Below are positions 27,096-35,335 of a stretch of 64,000 bases of DNA, one piece after another. This DNA is from UBA5072 sp963822145 (GTDB lineage: Bacteria; Bacteroidota; Bacteroidia; Bacteroidales; UBA10428), in contig CAWGGG010000002.1 of the NCBI GenBank assembly GCA_963822145.1, positions 682,001 through 746,000 on the forward strand, written 5' to 3'. Positions within the stretch are counted from its first letter, which is position 1. Each line of letters opens with the position of its first letter. The notes under the pieces were generated by a model. The model did not search any database, was not told where the DNA came from, and saw only the letters and a list, made by a program, of their open reading frames with translations. The translations under genes were made by a program, and so were the position numbers.

Positions 27096-28166
27096 CTAAT
27101 CCTTCACACCGGATTCCAACCAGATCATGGCCAGTTTATACCCGATGGACAGGATGATGGCACCAGTAAAAAGGCCTATGAATCCCGACAGGATCATCCC
27201 CCCGATGGCGCCCAGGAAAATCACCAGCATGGGCACCGGAGCCCCTTTACCCATGAGCCAGGGTTTGAGAATGTTGTCGGCGAGGGAGAATAAAAGAATG
27301 AGTATGGTCCAGAGAATGGCTGGCAACGGCTCCCTTGTGGAGAAAAGATAAATAACCACAGGCACGGCAACGATCGCTACGGGTAATTGCACGATAGCCA
27401 GCAGGAGCACCAGTAAGGCCCACAGGCCTGCAAAGGGGATCTTGGCCAGCATGAAGGCGGCCCCCATCAGAACAAATTGTATAAAGGCCACGCCAATGAT
27501 ACCCTTGGCCACGTTCCGGATCGTGAGAACAATAATGCTTTTGAACTCTTCACCACGCCGGCCCGTAAGCCGGGCCGCAAACTTCAGGGTTGATTTTTCC
27601 GATAGTTCAGTATGCACCAGCATTATTCCGGAAATAACGATGGACAGGATCATCATGAAGAAATTGGAAGCGATACTTTTTAAAGCGCCCAGGAATTTTT
27701 CACCTGCCAGCAGTATCTGATCGCGGTACTGCAGCAGGGCTGATTCGATATTCGTGGTCAGCATTTGCCAGGCGCCATAGATAGGTTTTCCAATGATCGG
27801 CCATTTCTCGACCCCGGGATCGGGAGGGGGTATGACCAGGGTCTGGTCCCGAAGCGAGGTAACCAGTTGTTTAGCCCCATCAACAATGGAGGAAATAAGC
27901 CAGATGGATGGAGCGATAAGAAAAACCAGCAATAATCCGGTTATCAGCGCGGCCGCCAGCGCTTTTTTACCTTTCAGGAGCTTCTGCAGCCCGTTGTAAA
28001 CCGGGAACAGGGTGATGGCCAGGATGATCCCCCAAAGGATGGGCATCAGGAAAGGCAGGAGGATCATGGAGCACCAGGCCAGCAGCAACAGGATCAGTAA
28101 TAGCCTGATGGTGAGGTCAATGCCATTCTTTTCGGAGTTCAATTCAGTTCCAGGCATGGATTTCAC
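27096..28166 (-). CDS. AI-2E family (PerM-like) transporter
   Basis: A 356-aa inner-membrane protein with about eight membrane segments, of the AI-2E/PerM family. Landmarks are LLPFLMPILWGIILAITLFPVY at the start, GIIGVAFIQFVLMGAAFMLA in the middle, and SLADNILKPWLMGKGAPVPM followed by VIFLGAIGGMILSGFIGLFT near the end. Members have been linked to autoinducer-2 export or Na+/H+ antiport; the substrate is open here. It lies 11 bases downstream of a barrel gene and is the last gene of a three-gene run (30027 to 27096). Confidence 0.9.
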   Translation of the reverse strand: MKSMPGTELNSEKNGIDLTIRLLLILLLLAWCSMILLPFLMPILWGIILAITLFPVYNGLQKLLKGKKALAAALITGLLLVFLIAPSIWLISSIVDGAKQLVTSLRDQTLVIPPPDPGVEKWPIIGKPIYGAWQMLTTNIESALLQYRDQILLAGEKFLGALKSIASNFFMMILSIVISGIMLVHTELSEKSTLKFAARLTGRRGEEFKSIIVLTIRNVAKGIIGVAFIQFVLMGAAFMLAKIPFAGLWALLVLLLAIVQLPVAIVAVPVVIYLFSTREPLPAILWTILILLFSLADNILKPWLMGKGAPVPMLVIFLGAIGGMILSGFIGLFTGAIILSIGYKLAMIWLESGVKD

Positions 28167-28177
28167 AGATGGAGTGT

Positions 28178-28891
28178 TTATTCGGTTTTATCCTCAGCCT
28201 TGTTCGCTCCAATGGGAATGGAGAAATAAAGGTATATTGAGGAGAAATACTGCGGCTTTCCGGGATTGTCCTTCAAAGGATCTACCAACCCGTAATAGTA
28301 GCGAATTCCTACCTGTGAACTCTTGGGTCGCTTGGATAACTTCATTCCGGCTCCTACCATAATGCCGGCATCAATTCGCTTGTAATTGTCCTTGATATCC
28401 AGCTTGTAGCTAAGATCATCATCATCCTTCACGGAATTCAGGAATTCGTCATATCCCTTGGTCCGCAAAGCAAGCATGGGTCCGGCCTCCACATGAAAAT
28501 AGGTGGCAAACCGGTATTTGAGCATGATGGGGACACTGAAGAAGGTGATCTTCCTGTTGATATAGCCCCCGGCAAAGGCCGTATCCAGAGAGGGATTGTT
28601 CAGCAGATAGGTATCCAGACTGCCGGCTCCCTGGTTTGATTTCACGATCACCCCGGTATGCAGCATCAATTGCCCCTTAAGCCTGATATCAAAATAAAAA
28701 CCAAGATTGAAAATAGGAAGATACTTGGCGGATTCCACATTGGCAATTTTCGAGTAGTTAACACCGCCGTCGAGCCCGAATTCAACATTCGGACTGTTCA
28801 ATGCATCCCCGAAAATCAGGGAAATGAGCACCTGAGAAGAAGCAGATAGGCTGATGAACAGCAGCAGAAGACCCAGTAAATGTTTTTTCAT
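28178..28891 (-). CDS. Outer-membrane beta-barrel (PorT-like fold), function unknown
   Basis: A 237-aa protein with signal peptide MKKHLLGLLLLFISLSASSQ from the ATG at 28891; the open frame upstream to 29029 overlaps the previous gene and is rejected. The mature part has barrel-like strands (FGLDGGVNYSKIANVESAKY, FYFDIRLKGQLMLHTGV, FFSVPIMLKYRFATYFHVEA) resembling the Bacteroidota outer-membrane-beta-barrel group that includes PorT. It ends IYLYFSIPIGANKAEDKTE, so the last strand is not strictly C-terminal. Middle gene of the 30027-27096 run, 14 bases after the upstream gene. Confidence 0.65.
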   Translation of the reverse strand: MKKHLLGLLLLFISLSASSQVLISLIFGDALNSPNVEFGLDGGVNYSKIANVESAKYLPIFNLGFYFDIRLKGQLMLHTGVIVKSNQGAGSLDTYLLNNPSLDTAFAGGYINRKITFFSVPIMLKYRFATYFHVEAGPMLALRTKGYDEFLNSVKDDDDLSYKLDIKDNYKRIDAGIMVGAGMKLSKRPKSSQVGIRYYYGLVDPLKDNPGKPQYFSSIYLYFSIPIGANKAEDKTE

Positions 28892-28905
28892 GGTATATAA
28901 ATTAG

Positions 28906-30027
28906 TTAAATCCCGAACCGATTTTGCAGGCCGCCTATGAATTGTGTGCGGCTTTTCAGAAAGCCACCCTCTGCAAGGATCATGAAGTGTTTGTTGATCT
29001 GGTACTGCGCGCCCACGACAAAATTCCACATATCTTTGGGTCGCTTGTTGAGCGAATATTGCACGGTTGCTGACTGTTCATCATTCAGGGCGCCATCGAT
29101 GGTGGTGAGTACATTACCGGCAGCATCTATGGTGCGGTTGACTGTATTGTATTTGGCAACATTCACGGGATTCCGCTGTTCCACAGGTGTCAATCCTTCC
29201 CACCAGGTATCCACGGCCACCTGGGCATCTGCCACATTTTGCATGCCGGCATCCACCTTTTCCTGTAACCCGTCAACAGGCAATACCTCATCCAATGGAA
29301 GAGAACCACTGGTTTCCGATTTGAGTTTCAACCGGAAACCTCCTGCCCAGAAGGCTATGTTGCTTTGAGGATTCTTGAATTTAAAGGTTTTACCAAACCT
29401 GGGTCCGAAAACAAAGGTAAAGACGGGTTTATCGAGCGCACTGATGCTCTGCCAGGTCACATTCATGTCCAGGGCCAGCCATCCCCCGCCGACGCCCATG
29501 GTAGGGGTCATGCCGATCCCAAATCCGGTGGCGTCGAAATTCGCCTCCGAAGAAAAAGTGGTGAGCTCGCGCCAGACATTGGCGGTATCGGGCAGCCACA
29601 GCCCGGCGCTGATCTCCGTTGAAGTCTTGGCCTGTGTGAAAAGACCGTATACATTTAAAAAAGGCAAAACCCAGACATCAGGCCTGAAGTTGATGGCGGA
29701 GGCCCTGGATGTGGCGTTATCGAACCGGATAATTTCATCTAGGTCGTACATGGGCCCATTGTTAAAGCCCACATAAAGATCCTCGATAATTAATTCCGAT
29801 TCCTGCCAGAGGTAGTTAAGACCCAGTCCGGCCGGATAGGGCAGGTCAAATCCCCGGGCAGCTGCTTTGGCGCCCCAAATGGGAAGGGCATAGGGATATT
29901 CGGCGGCTTTAAGACTGTCAGCATAGGCTTCATTTTTCTCTCCTACTACCTTATTGGTATATACCTGAGCATTTGAATGAAATATAACGATAAACGCTGT
30001 GAGACTAAGCCATAACTGCCTTTTCAT
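28906..30027 (-). CDS. Exported outer-membrane-type protein, function unknown
   Basis: A 373-aa protein with signal peptide MKRQLWLSLTAFIVIFHSNAQ. I do not recognise a named family. The mature part has a conserved-looking opening (YPYALPIWGAKAAARGFDLP) and barrel-type strands (VYGLFTQAKTSTEISAGLWL, TPTMGVGGGWLALDMNVTWQ). A helical or loop insertion lies around 265-320 (VDAGMQNVADAQVAVDTWWE). The end, KHFMILAEGGFLKSRTQFIG then GLQNRFGI, looks like a final strand. First gene of a run with a second barrel and an AI-2E transporter; a shared transport role is only inference. Confidence 0.6.
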   Translation of the reverse strand: MKRQLWLSLTAFIVIFHSNAQVYTNKVVGEKNEAYADSLKAAEYPYALPIWGAKAAARGFDLPYPAGLGLNYLWQESELIIEDLYVGFNNGPMYDLDEIIRFDNATSRASAINFRPDVWVLPFLNVYGLFTQAKTSTEISAGLWLPDTANVWRELTTFSSEANFDATGFGIGMTPTMGVGGGWLALDMNVTWQSISALDKPVFTFVFGPRFGKTFKFKNPQSNIAFWAGGFRLKLKSETSGSLPLDEVLPVDGLQEKVDAGMQNVADAQVAVDTWWEGLTPVEQRNPVNVAKYNTVNRTIDAAGNVLTTIDGALNDEQSATVQYSLNKRPKDMWNFVVGAQYQINKHFMILAEGGFLKSRTQFIGGLQNRFGI

Positions 30028-30380
30028 GGAAGTACAATACTTTTTTGTAAATACAAGTATAACAAAACTGCTCCTTAATTAAAAATAATCTTGTTTAAAT
30101 CATGGTTCCAAATGTATGAACCCTATGGTAAAAAGAATATACTTAATGTTAGGTATTGTGAGATTTTTCAAACACCCGGAGGGAAAGCCTGTTGGAGTGT
30201 TGCTGACTCAGTGGCCCGCCATAACGGTATCAGACATTAAGGCACGCTGACCTGTTGAAGGTCAAGAATTAAAACCGAAATTCAGGCTATGGTCCCTTAC
30301 CTGGCCATCCTATGCCAATTAAAAATGTATAAAACTGGCAGCAAAGTCGAAATGGTTGAGAAATTACTAACCATTAGGTA
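30028..30380. other. Intergenic region between divergent genes
   Basis: About 350 bases before the promoter at 30381 contain no frame with coding features. A short hairpin (GACCT/AGGTC near 30250-30265) and a GC-richer block (30175-30265) are visible, but no known riboswitch or small RNA is recognised. Confidence 0.5.
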
Positions 30381-30411
30381 TTGGCTGATATGTCAGTTGG
30401 ACGTATTTTTG
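30381..30411 (+). promoter_or_regulatory. Strong Bacteroidota promoter (TTG-N20-TATTTTTG)
   Basis: TTG at 30381-30383, a 20-base spacer and TATTTTTG at 30404-30411, an exact TAnnTTTG. The transcript would start near 30418, with a ~68-base leader before the ATG at 30486. Confidence 0.65.
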
Positions 30412-30485
30412 TTCCGCCTGTGCATTGTATGAAAATCCGAAAACGGATCACTTTTAATTACATTTAAAAACCAAATCAAAAGAAA

Positions 30486-31040
30486 ATGAAACCAAACAAA
30501 CTGTTTAAAACGGTAATCCGGTTTATTATACCGGCTGCTGTCCTGACCATCGGGCAGACGGTGATTGCCCAGACGCCGCCGCCGATGGTGCCGGACACTT
30601 CAAAAATGACCTATAACCAGATCTCCACCGGGCTGAAACTTTACGTGTATCCTGCCAAGGGACAAAGCAAACAGCAGCAGAAGAAAGACGAGTATGAATG
30701 CTATATGTGGGCCATCGAACAATCGGGAATCGATCCGCTGAACCTGCCCAAAGTAGAAGCACCGGTTCAATCGGGCCCCACGGGTGGTGCCGTTGTGGGA
30801 GCTGCCAAAGGAGCTGCGGCAGGCGCCGCAATTGGTGCCATAGCAGGTGATGCCGGTAAAGGCGCAGCCATTGGCGCAACGGCGGGAGCATTGGCCGGCC
30901 GACGGCAGGGCAAACAGGCTCAGGCTCAGGCAAATCAACAGGCACAAGCCCAGGCAACTGCTACGGAACAGGAAATGAAGAACAGCTTTAACAAAGCCTT
31001 TTCGGTGTGTATAGAGGGCAAAGGCTACACTGTTAAATAA
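30486..31040 (+). CDS. Exported glycine-zipper protein (YMGG/Rick_17kDa-like)
   Basis: A 184-aa protein with an N-terminal signal segment (MKPNKLFKTVIRFIIPAAVL, ending IGQTVIAQ). Residues ~60-85 contain a CYMWAIEQSGIDP motif that often precedes such domains. The core, ~95-140, is a glycine zipper (GGAVVGAAKGAAAGAAIGAI, GDAGKGAAIGATAGALAGRR), which packs membrane helices. A Gln/Ala-rich stretch and an FNKAFSVCIEGKGYTVK tail follow, the tail common to DUF-type glycine-zipper proteins. Role likely in the cell envelope, otherwise unknown. First of three co-directional genes after the promoter at 30381. Confidence 0.75.
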   Translation: MKPNKLFKTVIRFIIPAAVLTIGQTVIAQTPPPMVPDTSKMTYNQISTGLKLYVYPAKGQSKQQQKKDEYECYMWAIEQSGIDPLNLPKVEAPVQSGPTGGAVVGAAKGAAAGAAIGAIAGDAGKGAAIGATAGALAGRRQGKQAQAQANQQAQAQATATEQEMKNSFNKAFSVCIEGKGYTVK

Positions 31041-31077
31041 ACGAATCGTGCACTTAACATTTAAATCATAACATATT

Positions 31078-31566
31078 ATGAAACAGTTTATCATATTGGT
31101 AATTGCTGGCATTTGTCTTGCTGCCTGTACTTCACCCGCTGAGAAAAAAGAAAAAGAAAACCTGGCTATTGCTGAGAAATATATGAATGCCGTAGAAGCC
31201 AAGAATGTAATGGCCATGGATTCTCTCCTTGCAGATAATTATTGGGGCTATGGTCCTTCAATTGGTGATTCCATCAATAAGGAAGGGGCGATCTTAAACT
31301 TCAAATACCTGGTAGAAAACCTGTATGAATCCTTTGAATATACCCGTCATCAGGAACTGGCAGTAACCGTGAAGGAAGGTGCAGCTAAAGGAGACTGGGT
31401 GCTGAACTGGGCTTACCTCACCATAAAATTCAAAGATGGAAGTGGTCCCGTAAATGTTTGGGTGAATATTGTGTACCGGATTGAAAACGGCAAAATCGTT
31501 CACAGCAGAACTTTTTATAACGAAGCTGACGTGATGAGGCAACTGGGTTATTCCATGGTAAAATAA
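31078..31566 (+). CDS. Lipoprotein with SnoaL/NTF2-like domain
   Basis: A 162-aa lipoprotein: MKQFIILVIAGICLAAC has a lipobox (LAAC, Cys17). The mature part is one NTF2-like cone fold (ENLAIAEKYMNAVEAKNVMA, MDSLLADNYWGYGPS, VNVWVNIVYRIENGKIVHSR). SnoaL-like domains may bind or isomerise small molecules; in such short lipoproteins the role is unknown. It lies 37 bases after the glycine-zipper gene and 8 bases before the next barrel gene. A second lipoprotein of this fold is at 33604-34086. Confidence 0.75.
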   Translation: MKQFIILVIAGICLAACTSPAEKKEKENLAIAEKYMNAVEAKNVMAMDSLLADNYWGYGPSIGDSINKEGAILNFKYLVENLYESFEYTRHQELAVTVKEGAAKGDWVLNWAYLTIKFKDGSGPVNVWVNIVYRIENGKIVHSRTFYNEADVMRQLGYSMVK

Positions 31567-31574
31567 TTTACATT

Positions 31575-32123
31575 ATGAAAAAGAATATAGTTATAGCTAT
31601 GCTGATATTGCTTTCGGTGCCGGCAATATCACAGGAAAATGTGATAACCCTGAGTGGCGGTTACGCTTTTGCCAATATTGAAGACACTGAGGATAAAGGA
31701 ACGGGTTGGAGAATCAACGGATTGTATGAATTCAGCCCTGCAGACGGCAAGTTTGCACACGGGATTTCCTTTGGATACATAGGCCTTACCGCAACAGATG
31801 ACGAAGGTTTAGGATCCACAGAAAATAAAATCAACTCTTTTCCCTTCTACTACGCGCCAAAATTCATGTTTGGCAGCGAGAAAATCAAAGGGTTTATAAA
31901 AGGGGCCGTGGGTATGCAGTTTGCCAGCCTGAAAAGGGAAGGCCTGGTGAGCGTGAGTGACAACGACATAGGATTTTATGGCGGTGGTGGTGCAGGATTT
32001 ATGGTTTTCCTCAAGGAAAATATTTTCATTAATGCTGAATATGAAATCGCCTGGGCTTCCAACAGCTTTTATAATGATGGATGGGTGAATACCGCGGGCG
32101 CGGGGATTGGCTTCAAGTTTTAA
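31575..32123 (+). CDS. Small outer-membrane beta-barrel protein (paralogue of 51376-51915)
   Basis: A 182-aa protein with signal peptide MKKNIVIAMLILLSVPAISQ. An eight-stranded barrel is likely: GGYAFANIEDTEDKGTGWRI, GLYEFSPADGKFAHGISFGY, GGGGAGFMVFLKENIFINAE, and a last strand GAGIGFKF. The protein at 51376-51915 has the same series of segments (GGYSF, GSGWNIRGLYEF, AHGISIG, FFINAEYE, GLGMRF), so the two are paralogues by duplication. Function unknown. It lies 8 bases after the SnoaL lipoprotein gene, probably in one operon. Confidence 0.75.
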   Translation: MKKNIVIAMLILLSVPAISQENVITLSGGYAFANIEDTEDKGTGWRINGLYEFSPADGKFAHGISFGYIGLTATDDEGLGSTENKINSFPFYYAPKFMFGSEKIKGFIKGAVGMQFASLKREGLVSVSDNDIGFYGGGGAGFMVFLKENIFINAEYEIAWASNSFYNDGWVNTAGAGIGFKF

Positions 32124-32291
32124 AATTACCGTGTATCCGGAAACTGCCCGGCTCCCGGATGTGGCCGGAACAGGATACGGTTATGATCAGTCAGCGCTGC
32201 AGAAAATAAACGCATTCTGAACTTTTCATAGTGGCGAAAAAGACAAGTGATTCAGATAAAGAGAAATATCTGAAATGCTGTTGTTTTTTAG

Positions 32292-32299
32292 TAAATTTG
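32292..32299 (+). promoter_or_regulatory. Candidate -7 element for the repeat-protein gene
   Basis: TAAATTTG is an exact TAnnTTTG match, giving a start near 32306 and a ~28-base leader before the ATG at 32334. No -33 TTG at the expected spacing. The rest of the gap 32124-32291 shows an imperfect dyad (ACCGT near 32130 / ACGGT near 32178) without a T-run. Confidence 0.45.
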
Positions 32300-32333
32300 A
32301 GCATGAATTACATTATGATTAAGTCATTATGCC

Positions 32334-33515
32334 ATGAAAAATAGAATATTAGCATTTCTTATTCCAGCCATGGGATTGCTTTGCACTTCTGTTTATGCTC
32401 AAACAGAAAGTCAGACAGAGCAGGATACAACATTACTGGGGTTACCGGGAGACAACCTGGATCTTTATGCCGTACTGGATCTTTTCCAGAAGTCAAAGAC
32501 CATCGAAGAGTTTGAAAAAACGCTGAACCTGGAACAAACAGGAATCAATAATCTGGATTTAAATCTTGATAATAAGGTTGATTTCATTAAGGTCGTGACC
32601 AAGCAGGATGGGAATGATTTTACCTTTATACTTCAGGTTGATGTCACTGAAAAGGAGATTCAGGATGTTGCCGTCATCCTGGTTTCAAAGGACAAAGAAG
32701 GGAAAATCAACATGCAGATTGTAGGCGATAAAGATCTGTACGGTAAAGGTTTTATTGTTGAGCCAAAAACCACCACAACGCCTGCCGTTACTGCCAACCC
32801 GGCATACGCCGGTCCGGAGCCGGTTACGACAAGCGCACCGGCAACAACTACCACAGTTGTGGTTGAAACAACACCCATCGTGCAATATGTGTATTCACCC
32901 GTTTATGTGCCGTATGTTCCGCCATATTATTACGGATTTTATCCGCCATACTTTGCGGCCTTTACTGTAATGGCCGTTGGCATTTATCATCATAATAATT
33001 ATTATCATCATGGCGGTTATGGTTATCATGGGAATACAGTAGTGATTCACAATGAAAACAACTTTAATAATTACAATAACTCCAGAAATACTTCCAATAC
33101 CGTGAACCATAATAATGCGAACGGTAATTATAGCCGGAATAACGCATCCGCCCGACCGTCAACAGGGGCTTCGGCTTCAACGCGACCGTCAACAGGGTCT
33201 TCGGCCTCAACCCGACCGTCAACGGGTGCTTCTGCATCAACACGTCCGTCAACCGGAGCTTCAGCCTCAACGCGACCTTCAACGGGGACTTCTGCATCAA
33301 CCCGCCAGTCAACCGGTACTTCGGCATCGACACGTCAATCCAGTTCCAACTATTCTTCCCAGCAGCGATCCTCCTCCGCAGGGGCATCCCGCACCAGAAG
33401 CAGCGGAAGTTACAGTGGAGGCGGGGCTTCGAGAAGTAGTGGAGGTTATGGAGGCGGAGCCTCCAGAGGTGGCGGGGGTTTCAGTGGTGGTGGCGGCGGA
33501 GGCAGAAGACGATAA
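32334..33515 (+). CDS. Exported protein with RPSTGASAST decapeptide repeats and Gly-rich tail
   Basis: A 393-aa protein with signal peptide MKNRILAFLIPAMGLLCTSVYAQ. Residues ~40-145 form a conserved Bacteroidota-type domain (NNLDLNLDNKVDFIKVVTKQ, FILQVDVTEKEIQDVAVILV, IVGDKDLYGKGFIVEPK). A Tyr/Pro-rich segment (VYVPYVPPYYYGFYPPYFAA) with hydrophobic character and a His/Asn-rich stretch (~220-270) follow. Six 10-residue repeats cover ~273-332, and the C-terminus is Ser/Gly/Arg-rich (GGGFSGGGGGGRRR). The layout suggests a surface or envelope protein with a flexible tail. No enzymatic motif. Copy number could vary by slippage. Confidence 0.7.
   Translation: MKNRILAFLIPAMGLLCTSVYAQTESQTEQDTTLLGLPGDNLDLYAVLDLFQKSKTIEEFEKTLNLEQTGINNLDLNLDNKVDFIKVVTKQDGNDFTFILQVDVTEKEIQDVAVILVSKDKEGKINMQIVGDKDLYGKGFIVEPKTTTTPAVTANPAYAGPEPVTTSAPATTTTVVVETTPIVQYVYSPVYVPYVPPYYYGFYPPYFAAFTVMAVGIYHHNNYYHHGGYGYHGNTVVIHNENNFNNYNNSRNTSNTVNHNNANGNYSRNNASARPSTGASASTRPSTGSSASTRPSTGASASTRPSTGASASTRPSTGTSASTRQSTGTSASTRQSSSNYSSQQRSSSAGASRTRSSGSYSGGGASRSSGGYGGGASRGGGGFSGGGGGGRRR
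33151..33330 (+). repeat. In-frame 30-bp tandem repeat, six units
   Basis: Six 30-bp units encode RPSTGASAST variants (A/S/T at position 6; RQSTG in the last). Units differ by a few bases each, mostly at third positions, and a partial seventh follows. The units are contiguous without spacers, so this is not a CRISPR array. Confidence 0.9.
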
Positions 33516-33550
33516 TTGCCGGTATTAAAGTTATTGATCAAACTTTTAAT

Positions 33551-33584
33551 AAAAAAGGCTACCCCATTAGGATAGCCTCTTTTT
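33551..33584. terminator. Bidirectional rho-independent terminator
   Basis: AGGCTA (33556-33561) pairs with TAGCCT (33573-33578) around an 11-base loop. It is preceded by six A and followed by CTCTTTTT, so it can terminate both of the convergent genes ending at 33515 and 33604. Confidence 0.8.
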
Positions 33585-33603
33585 GAGTGTATTCCATTTC
33601 CCA

Positions 33604-34086
33604 TTATTGAACCGGCCTATCAGAAGCACTCATATCTCTCACACTGACATATTTACCGTCTCGCTTTTCAAACATGACCATATAATTTCCTGTATTTACA
33701 GCAGTACCTGCAGAGTCAACCACCTTATAATAGCCAATCTCGACCACAAGATTACCATCGCTTGATGGAAAAACTTCGTTTGTTGTAAATGAGATCTTAT
33801 TGGTTCTGGATAAGGAATCAATATTGGCTTTCAAATATTCTATGATGGCCTGTTTGCCAACCAGGGGTGGGTTGTTTTGAGAAAAGGTTGTTGCATCCTC
33901 TGCATAATAGCCAATATTTTTCATTTCTCCGGTATTATAAACCGCAGCAAATTCATCTTCCTTCGCCTGAATTTCTTTCTTTATTTGTTCTTTGTCAACA
34001 GCGGGTTCTGCTTTTTTTATATTACAGGCGATTATTAATGACATGAAACAGCATAATAATACTCCTTTTACTATTTTGTTTTTCAT
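33604..34086 (-). CDS. Lipoprotein with SnoaL/DUF4440-like (NTF2) domain
   Basis: A 160-aa protein. From the ATG at 34086 it reads MKNKIVKGVLLCCFMSLIIAC, with a lipobox at IIAC (Cys21). The mature part begins with a charged helix (VDKEQIKKEIQAKEDEFAAV) and continues as an NTF2-like fold (YNTGEMKNIGYYAEDATTFS, LVGKQAIIEYLKANIDSL, NYMVMFEKRDGKYVSVRDMS), like SnoaL/DUF4440 proteins such as those acting on ketosteroids; activity is unknown. It resembles the lipoprotein at 31078 in fold but is not obviously a recent duplicate. The upstream ATG at 34128 is rejected because it would precede a broken signal peptide. Confidence 0.7.
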   Translation of the reverse strand: MKNKIVKGVLLCCFMSLIIACNIKKAEPAVDKEQIKKEIQAKEDEFAAVYNTGEMKNIGYYAEDATTFSQNNPPLVGKQAIIEYLKANIDSLSRTNKISFTTNEVFPSSDGNLVVEIGYYKVVDSAGTAVNTGNYMVMFEKRDGKYVSVRDMSASDRPVQ

Positions 34087-34441
34087 TATTATGAGGCGTT
34101 TAATTATGTATATAGGATTATAGCCCAAAAGATAAAATTAATTAAAAAATCACTCTTTTCATTAAAATAGAATAATATTTTAGGATGATCAGTAATCCAT
34201 TATACCGTAATATACTTGATAATAAGATTTATAACCATCACCATTATGTCGCCCCGAATGGGGATTGGATGATGATGCTTTTTGTTTTTCTACCCTAATG
34301 TCGTTGAGAACGGGGCTCCTTTATGCTCATGATTGGCTGTGAAAGCACCAGAGGTGTGGTATTATGGTAGGAAAATTATGAAAAGAATTCAAAAGCGCCG
34401 TAGGTGCGACATTATAGTGCCTATTTCGTTCCGGCGTCACT
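34087..34441. repeat. Non-coding region with a cluster of short palindromic motifs
   Basis: This 355-base gap has no gene. The part from 34250 to 34411 contains short GC-rich dyads in AT-rich DNA: GCCCCGAATGGGG (34251-34263), CGGGGCTCC (34311-34319), GCACCAGAGGTGTGG (34345-34359) and GCGCCGTAGGTGCG (34395-34408). The last two share the frame AAAGC-CC--AGGTG- and a following ATTAT. They look like decayed copies of a small dispersed palindromic element, but I know of no name for it. Confidence 0.5.
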
Positions 34442-35236
34442 CTATTTTTCCCTATGGAACTGCGCTGCCTGTAATTGCCTCTGCAAGGTCAGCATGGGTT
34501 TTTGATTGAGTTTAGCCAACCCTTTTTCCGGACGATCAAGCGAGATGATCAAAAACATGATCATGGCAAAAATAAAGGCGAGCACTATATTTATCCTTAA
34601 ACTTCCTTTTCCTGAAATTCCAAACTGATAACCCAGGGTAAGCATGGAAAAGAATGCGACAATGCCTAAGATCCAGTGAACTGCAGGAGGGATTCGATAT
34701 TCAAATGTCATCGTTATGCGCTGATTGAAAATGCTAACAAGATCATTTATCGAGGTAGTATACAGAGAATACACTTCTGAACTGCGGTCCAGTGCTGCCA
34801 GCATTTCAGCATAACCCCAGAGCGTATCCAGGATCTGCTGGGAGCGGGATAATGTCAGGCTGAGTTTTGCTGTATCACGAGCAATACCAACCCGAAGATC
34901 AACATATTCAACAAGCAGTTTTCTGGTTTCAGAGCGGATGGGTTCCCCCAGCAACCCTGCCTGCAGATAAGTTTTCCGTATGTTGGTCACTTCTTCCAGA
35001 AGCAATGCCTTGCGTTCATTATACCGATTGGCCGCAATCTGAAATATGAAAGCGAGCAGGAAAGCCAACGTACCGAATGCTGCAGCTACCACAGTGCCAA
35101 CCGGAGCATTTTGCAGATCTGCTGATTTTTTAATATGGTAAATGCCATACCACTTACCGATGAAAATGGGTATCAGCACTACAAGAAACGGGATGAGGAA
35201 CATTCCCAATACCTCGAGAAAATGGTTGATATTCAT
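34442..35236 (-). CDS. Bestrophin-like domain (DUF4239) membrane protein
   Basis: A 264-aa integral membrane protein. Hydrophobic segments are at ~8-30 and ~45-68 (VGTVVAAAFGTLAFLLAFIF), then a cytoplasmic helical region, and two more at ~190-210 and ~218-240, ending ISLDRPEKGLAKL. The pattern fits the DUF4239/bestrophin-like group, in which the helical region faces the cytoplasm. Bestrophins are anion channels; whether these relatives conduct is unknown. A single gene with no clear operon partner, downstream of a plus-strand gene start. Confidence 0.7.
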   Translation of the reverse strand: MNINHFLEVLGMFLIPFLVVLIPIFIGKWYGIYHIKKSADLQNAPVGTVVAAAFGTLAFLLAFIFQIAANRYNERKALLLEEVTNIRKTYLQAGLLGEPIRSETRKLLVEYVDLRVGIARDTAKLSLTLSRSQQILDTLWGYAEMLAALDRSSEVYSLYTTSINDLVSIFNQRITMTFEYRIPPAVHWILGIVAFFSMLTLGYQFGISGKGSLRINIVLAFIFAMIMFLIISLDRPEKGLAKLNQKPMLTLQRQLQAAQFHREK

Positions 35237-35335
35237 GCTTTTGGTCTGTTAATTCATTTAAGTATCCATTTAGACTACTTGAAGTTAAGAAAGAAATTCG
35301 AACAAGGGAAGTAAATTATTGCTAATTTTATGACC

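Noticed and set aside
30170..30290. Possible cobalamin-type riboswitch (GGGAA and CCCGCCA-like motifs)
   Set aside because: Only short fragments resemble the core; order, spacing and the conserved GCCACTG box do not fit, and the downstream gene is a glycine-zipper protein.
33151..33330. 30-bp direct repeats as a CRISPR array
   Set aside because: Units are contiguous, without spacers, in frame with a coding gene, and no cas genes are present.
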